A stretch of 64,000 nt of DNA. It comes from Vallitalea sp. Its GTDB lineage: Bacteria > Bacillota > Clostridia > Lachnospirales > Vallitaleaceae. A program made the position numbers and the translations under genes. Each line of letters begins with the position of its first letter. Position 1 is the stretch's first letter. The stretch spans positions 175,278-239,277 of the forward strand of contig NZ_JAOARO010000088.1 of assembly GCF_025211055.1 (NCBI RefSeq), given 5' to 3'. The notes under the pieces are model-generated. The model saw only the letters and a program-made list of their open reading frames with translations, had not been told where the DNA came from and ran no database searches. Positions 59,176 to 64,000 of this stretch are shown here, piece after piece.

Positions 59176-60141
59176 TTATATACTAAATTTTTTGGTTAAT
59201 GCTATTCCATTTTGATAAGTACATAATCTGCCTTGATAAGTATTATTTTTGACCATACTATTCTCAATACCATCTTTTATTTTCCACCAACTTGTATTCC
59301 AATTACAAAAGATAGTTTCTTCTTTTGGAGCTCTACTGGCTAATCGCTGAATAGCAATATTGGGGTCCGTATATTCTAAGAATGCTACTACTCTGTCTAT
59401 ATAATCATCTTTAGAAATAATACTTATCTTATTCTCATTATATAATCTAGCTAACTCTGTTTTTTTTGCAATATAAAGTGAATGAAGCTTAATTTGGTTA
59501 ACACCAATTACTGTCAATATCTTAGCACCTTCTACTATATCTCTCATATTATCCCACGGCAAGTTTAGAATCATATGTGTACATATATCAAAGTCATATT
59601 TTTTGATTCTAAGAACAGCATCAATGAATTCTGCTAATGAGTGGCCTCTATTTATTTTATCTAGAGTGTAATAGTTTACACTCTGTAGGCCCAGTTCAAT
59701 TGTTATATTAATGTCATATTCCTTTTTAATATAATCAAGAATCTCTAGATAATCATCATTAATACAATCTGGTCTAGTAGAAATAGCTATTTCTACTATT
59801 TTATCTCCTATTGATTCTGTTATAGCATTCTGAAATTTTTTTATTGGCATATATGTGTTAGTAAAGTTTTGAAAATAAGCTATGAATTTTTTTGCATTAT
59901 ATTTCTTTTCTATATAAGACATGTTTTTCCCTAGTTGTTCACTAACAGACATTCTATTGGATAAACTCTCAAACCCAGTTCCAACTTCACTACAAAATAT
60001 ACATCCATTGTAACCAATACATCCATCTCTATTAGGACATGTCAAATCCATGTTTATAGGTAACTTATATACTTTTTCACCATATTTATTCTTAAGATAA
60101 TCAGAATATTTATAGTATAGTCGTTTTTCTGTATCAATCAT
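59176..60141 (-). CDS. radical SAM protein, TIGR01212/YtqA family
   Basis: 321 residues. The N-terminal cysteines Cys35, Cys41, Cys47 and Cys50 (CPNRDGCIGYNGCIFC) include the cluster ligands; later ELGLQSVNYYTLDKINRGH is family typical. Substrate unknown. GGAGGAAAA precedes the ATG; the longer frame to 60228 lacks support. The 356-base gap to the next gene has a plus-strand promoter near its end and otherwise A+T-rich sequence. Confidence 0.92.
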   Translation of the reverse strand: MIDTEKRLYYKYSDYLKNKYGEKVYKLPINMDLTCPNRDGCIGYNGCIFCSEVGTGFESLSNRMSVSEQLGKNMSYIEKKYNAKKFIAYFQNFTNTYMPIKKFQNAITESIGDKIVEIAISTRPDCINDDYLEILDYIKKEYDINITIELGLQSVNYYTLDKINRGHSLAEFIDAVLRIKKYDFDICTHMILNLPWDNMRDIVEGAKILTVIGVNQIKLHSLYIAKKTELARLYNENKISIISKDDYIDRVVAFLEYTDPNIAIQRLASRAPKEETIFCNWNTSWWKIKDGIENSMVKNNTYQGRLCTYQNGIALTKKFSI

Positions 60142-60432
60142 ATCTAGTTTTCCTCCAAAGTTAATCAATAAATCACTTATATTATATTGGATTATAGATA
60201 TTATTTCAACAGTTATAAAGATGTACATTATTATAATTCAATTTCTACAATCAAATGTTTTCCTGTATTCTACTATTTTTTTATTGGTTCATCCATTATT
60301 TATATTATATCACTTATATTAAGGATTTTATATAATTTTATAATTAATTATTTAATGATATAAATAATGTGACATTAGGATTTTCGTGCTGATTATTAAG
60401 CCAAATTCATTTAATTAATACATAACATTATA

Positions 60433-60461
60433 TTGATTAATATTGATTTATGTTATATAAT
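60433..60461 (+). promoter_or_regulatory. promoter of the antitoxin-Uma2 gene with flanking inverted repeat
   Basis: -35 TTGATT (60433-60438), 17-base spacer, perfect -10 TATAAT (60456-60461). Arms ATAACAT (60422-60428) and ATGTTAT (60450-60456) lie around it and could be an operator for the protein's antitoxin-like domain; that link is inference. Confidence 0.6.
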
Positions 60462-60497
60462 TATCTTAAACAATATATATGATTAGGAGTGTTTATT

Positions 60498-61205
60498 ATG
60501 ATAGTTAATTCTACAGATATTAAAACTAATTTTGGCAAATATCTTGACCTTGTACAAAAAGAAGACATAGTAATTACAAGAAACAAAAAACCTGTTGCAA
60601 TACTAACAAAATATTCCAAATATAGAGATATAATAAAAGATAGTAGCGGTGACTATATATATGATAACTCCGAGATAACATATGATGAGTTTATTGAAGT
60701 ATACAAAAACACTGATGGAAGATTTGAATATCTTGATGGAGTCGTTTATCAATTGATTCCACCTAGTCATACACATCAACATATAATATCCTGTGTAATT
60801 GGTGAATTTTATACTTATTTCAAAGATAAGAATTGTAAGCCTTATGTAGGACCTTATGATATATATTTTAACAATTCACCTACAAAAGATATTGTACAGC
60901 CAGATATATTCGTTATATGTGATCATGAAAACATACGAAATGATAGATATTTTGGAATACCAGATTTGATTGTTGAAGTTACTTCCCCCTCTACAAGAAA
61001 CAATGATTTAGTGAAAAAACTTAATCTCTATTTGCAATCAGGAATTAAAGAATATGTTATATTTGATACTAAAAACAAAAACGTTGTTCAATGGAATTTC
61101 AATAATAAACAAGTTCAAAAATGCAATACAATAGCTAAAATGGGTGTATATAAGTCAAATATTTTTGATGGGTTAGAAATTAACCTATCCATAATCTTTC
61201 AATAA
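60498..61205 (+). CDS. Phd/YefM antitoxin-like domain fused to Uma2 family nuclease
   Basis: 235 residues. Residues about 1-48 (STDIKTNFGKYLDLVQKED, VITRNKKPVAIL) match the DNA-binding antitoxin fold of Phd/YefM. The rest is a Uma2 (DUF820) PD-(D/E)xK-type domain: YLDGVVYQL, QPDIFVICDHENI, PDLIVEVTSPSTRNNDLVKKLNLY with catalytic Asp, Glu and Lys. Such a fusion would combine promoter binding and nuclease; target unknown. AGGAG sets the ATG at 60498. It stands alone. Confidence 0.82.
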   Translation: MIVNSTDIKTNFGKYLDLVQKEDIVITRNKKPVAILTKYSKYRDIIKDSSGDYIYDNSEITYDEFIEVYKNTDGRFEYLDGVVYQLIPPSHTHQHIISCVIGEFYTYFKDKNCKPYVGPYDIYFNNSPTKDIVQPDIFVICDHENIRNDRYFGIPDLIVEVTSPSTRNNDLVKKLNLYLQSGIKEYVIFDTKNKNVVQWNFNNKQVQKCNTIAKMGVYKSNIFDGLEINLSIIFQ

Positions 61206-61234
61206 AATTAAACAACAATATAGATGCTCAATAA

Positions 61235-61288
61235 AAAAGACATAACACTTACATCTATTCTATTTACACGAGAATTGTTATGTCTTTT
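61235..61288. terminator. bidirectional terminator
   Basis: AAAAGACATAAC (61235-61246) pairs with GTTATGTCTTTT (61277-61288), 30-base loop. T-rich on both sides; it ends the Uma2 gene and, in the minus direction, the YyaL-like gene. Confidence 0.8.
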
Positions 61289-61331
61289 GTTATTATATAT
61301 TTATAAATCTACTTATAATTTAGGATTATAG

Positions 61332-63395
61332 CTATTTTTCTCCCATAATTTTTCTAACTGCTTTGCTTAAGTCAGTTAAAGGGGCGCTACAGGAGTAATT
61401 TTCACACATATATATAGTATTTTTATTGTTTATTTTTATTTTATCTTTGATACTAGGATTTAATTTTGTAATGTCTTCACTACCATCATTAATTAGTACT
61501 GTTAAATAGCTATCATATTTATCATTTATTTTATCAATAAAAGTTTTGACTTCATTATCGTCGTAATTTCCACATATAACTATATCTTTACTACTTTTTA
61601 TTAGTATCATAAGCACTTGCAATATGAAAGTATAATATCTAGGATAACTATTTATTTGAGTTGAAAAAATTTGAATAATCTTATTTGCTTTTTCTTCTAG
61701 AGATAGATCACCAGTTAATCTACTTAATTTTAACAAGCAATAAGCGGCTACAGAATTACCAGAAGGTATGGCTCCATCATATATCTCTTTTGGTCTTGAT
61801 ATTAGTTTTTCACTTTTTGTACTATATAAGAAAAATGCACCTTCTATATTATCCCAGAAGTTAGTTATCATATAATCCTTTAATCTAACAGCCCAATTTA
61901 AGTAAAATATATTGAAAGTAGTTTCATACAATTCTATTAATCCCCAAATCATAAAAGCATAATCGTCTAGAAATCCATCATTTTTTCTTCCGCCGTCTCT
62001 ATACCTTACATATAGACCTCCATCTTCTTTTGTTAGATTATGATATATAAAATCAACAGTTTTTTTAGCATATTCAATATACTCATTATTTTTCAGATAT
62101 CTACCTGATTTGGCTAATGCAGCTATTATAAGGCCATTCCAAGAGGTTAATATTTTATCATCTCTATGGGGTCTAACCCTTCTATTCCTGTAATCAAATA
62201 ATTTTTGTTTGCATTCTTTTATTAATTTATTTTGTTCAATTACCATAGATAATTCAGTATCAATTAAATTTAAGATGTTCTTATTTTCAAAGTTACCTGC
62301 CTCAGTTACATTAAATATATTACAAAATGTTTCGCCATCTTTTATTCCAAGTATATCTAATATTTCTCTTTTGCTAAAAATATAAAACTTCCCTTCTTCA
62401 CCTTCAGAATCCGCATCTTCTGCTGAATAAAATCCCCCATCTATATCCAACATATCTCTTGTCAGATAGTTAATTGTTTCATCAGCTATTATTTTAAAAT
62501 CCTCTCTCTTGGTACACATATAGCCTGATGTATATGCCATTATAAGTAAAGCATTATCATATAGCATTTTTTCAAAATGAGGTACTAACCATTCTCTGTC
62601 AGTTGAGTATCTGGAAAATCCACCACCAAGATGATCATATATTCCACCTCTATACATACCCTCTAGTGTTTTTACACACATATTTAGCGCATGTTCATCT
62701 TTATATAACGTATATTTTTTTAGTAAATAAAATAAATTGTGGGGTGTAGGGAATTTAGGCGGATTATTAAATCCTCCATATCTCAAATCAAAACCTTCCA
62801 TTAATTCTTCATAAGCTGATTCTATTGTGTCTTGGTTTAATTCAACTTGAGCATCACTTTTTACTAAATTTATATGACGTAATATTTCATCACTCTTATT
62901 TATTAATTCCTGCTTATTGTCACACCATATCCTTACAATATTATCCAATAAATCAATAAACCCTACTCTCCCATGTAATGAATGCTTTGGAAAATACATC
63001 CCTGCGTAGAATGGTTTTTGTTCAGGTGTAATAAATATACTCAAAGGCCATCCACCACTTCCAGTCAATTTTTGACAAACATCCATATATACAGAGTCAA
63101 TATCAGGTCTTTCTTCTCTATCTACTTTTATAGATATAAAATTATTATTTAATATATTAGCTACTTCGTTATCTTCAAATACCTCTCTTTCCATTACATG
63201 ACACCAATGACAACATCTATAAATAACACAATGTCAACTGTACCCAATAGAAAGGAAAACTGGCTTATTTTCTGTCTTTGCCTTTGCAAACGCTTCTTCA
63301 CACCAAGGATACCAGTCCACTGGATTGTATGCATGTTGCAATAGGTAAGGACTCTTTTCATGAATCAATCTATTGGGTACTTTTGAATTTGTCAT
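61332..63395 (-). pseudogene. YyaL-like thioredoxin-domain protein (DUF255), interrupted by an in-frame TGA
   Basis: Reading from the ATG at 63395 (AAAGGTGG upstream) gives [21 protein letters not shown], then a TGA codon at 63236-63234 (codon 54) in the same frame, and 8 codons later the active-site CHWC (codons 62-65) of the thioredoxin-like domain. From Met68 (63194) onward 620 residues are open, including GSGGWPLSIFITPEQKP, LVPHFEKMLYDNALL and GGFYSAEDADSEGEE, typical of the family. The full frame of 687 codons is normal in length except for a 7-codon insertion holding the TGA. Either a pseudogene or recoded; if translation starts at Met68, the active site is lost. Confidence 0.8.
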
Positions 63396-63883
63396 AGGGC
63401 ATCACCACCTTTCATTTTTATGTGTTTCATTATTAATTTTCCCAAGAAGATTGGTTTTATACGATTTATGCTATCAAAGGATAAATAGTAATTACAGTCC
63501 TTTTATGATGTTGTGTACACGGCAGAAGCTTTCTCTATTCAGTTGTTAAATCAAATTTAACCATTGTTAATTCTCTCTTCTTTACCGTTGTACTGTAATA
63601 ACTGGTATACAGTTATTACTGGTAAAATAATTGGACAGTTATATACAGTTGTAATAGGATAAAATTTTTTCACCTTTGTAAATAATGACCGTCTATAGAT
63701 GGCTATTGTTAATTCAGTGATGCATTAACAATTTATTTAACTGTGTTAGTGATTTAATTCTTTTAAAGTGGTGAAAGCATTGTAGATAGCGTTACCTACT
63801 AGAGAATTTCTTAGTTTTAGTCTTAACTGTTAAACGAACAGCAAATTTCCCCATAAAGAGATCCAATTCATGGAGGTGTTTTA
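63396..63883. other. repeat-rich gap before the IS66-type gene
   Basis: 488 bases without a gene. It includes a perfect 10-bp inverted repeat GTAATAACTG/CAGTTATTAC (63595-63604 and 63610-63619) and several copies of CAGTT(A/G)T at 63540, 63610, 63636 and 63646. I cannot identify the insertion sequence terminus. Confidence 0.6.
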
Positions 63884-64000
63884 ATGTCAGATATTAAAAC
63901 TGATAAAGAGTGGAAAGAAATTATTAGTTTATTTAAGAAAAGTGGATTAACCGCTACTCAGTGGTGTAAAGATCAAAACCTAAGTTATCATGCATTTATG
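63884..64000 (+). CDS. tnpA: IS66-type accessory protein TnpA (partial, 3' end outside window)
   Basis: 39 codons are visible, starting MSDIKTDKEWKEIISLFKKS with WCKDQNLSYHAFM, the usual N-terminus of the IS66 accessory protein. GGAGGTG precedes the ATG. It marks the left part of an insertion sequence continuing to the right; the transposase lies outside the window. Confidence 0.75.
   Translation, partial: MSDIKTDKEWKEIISLFKKSGLTATQWCKDQNLSYHAFM

Overview
The window is strongly A+T-rich and reads as the chromosome of an endospore-forming anaerobic member of the Clostridia. Support: an H-type small acid-soluble spore protein, the Prp protease beside an L27 precursor with a cleavable N-terminus (a Firmicutes trait), a Gram-positive LexA box, DivIVA/SepF division genes, PyrR attenuation, AGGAGG ribosome binding sites and an S-layer-homology chitinase-like protein. 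Genus is not provable from the sequence; a Vallitalea/Lachnospirales-like affiliation is my guess. No rRNA, tRNA or CRISPR array is visible.

Layout. 1-3.3 kb: a pair of ABC half-transporters of the siderophore (YbtPQ/IrtAB-like) type, the first cut by the window edge. 3.3-7.1 kb: a nested hairpin, tyrS (minus), asnB and a small membrane protein. 7.2-17.4 kb: a long plus-strand housekeeping block: radical SAM protein, DUF2344 protein, RNase G, rplU-prp-rpmA with an L21-type leader, obg, yhbY, a secreted SNase-like/helix-hairpin-helix protein, nadD, yqeK, rsfS. At 17.4 kb the coding strand flips at a bidirectional terminator and nearly everything to 60 kb is on the minus strand.

17.4-24 kb: lexA with an operator-promoter, a tyrosine recombinase, a TtcA-like thiolase, a COG2509 flavoprotein (plus strand), then a TetR-MATE efflux pair with a TGACG-N4-CGTCA operator. 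24.3-30.7 kb: an operon-like island of O-methyltransferase, MarR, lipoprotein, FecCD permease, ATPase and alpha/beta hydrolase, headed by a consensus promoter wrapped in a 14-bp inverted repeat, and preceded by a flavodoxin-ferredoxin protein. Together these look like import plus intracellular processing of a metal chelate or similar small molecule. 30.8-33.4 kb: a secreted zinc metallopeptidase and a 43-residue orphan. 33.4-39.9 kb: pyrimidine-related genes: pyrR-uraA behind a readable PyrR attenuator, and a separately promoted pyrB-pyrC pair in which both proteins have lost canonical active-site residues. 39.8-50 kb: acyl-ACP thioesterase, MalY-type lyase, parE-parC, sspH, DUF2809 protein, bifunctional glutathione synthase.

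50-51.5 kb: a single tyrosine recombinase flanked by two direct 29-bp dif-like sites. 51.5-60.2 kb: the division and envelope block (HlyD-like protein, yggS, sepF, yggT, ylmH, divIVA, aroB, lspA, rluD-like, pentapeptide protein). 60.2-64 kb: an antitoxin-like domain fused to a Uma2 nuclease, a YyaL-type thioredoxin-domain gene with an in-frame TGA just before its CHWC active site, a repeat-rich gap and the start of an IS66-type accessory gene.

Strongest leads: the twin active-site-altered PyrB/PyrC proteins, the recombinase between dif-like sites, the in-frame TGA in the YyaL-like gene, and the MarR-controlled methyltransferase/uptake island.
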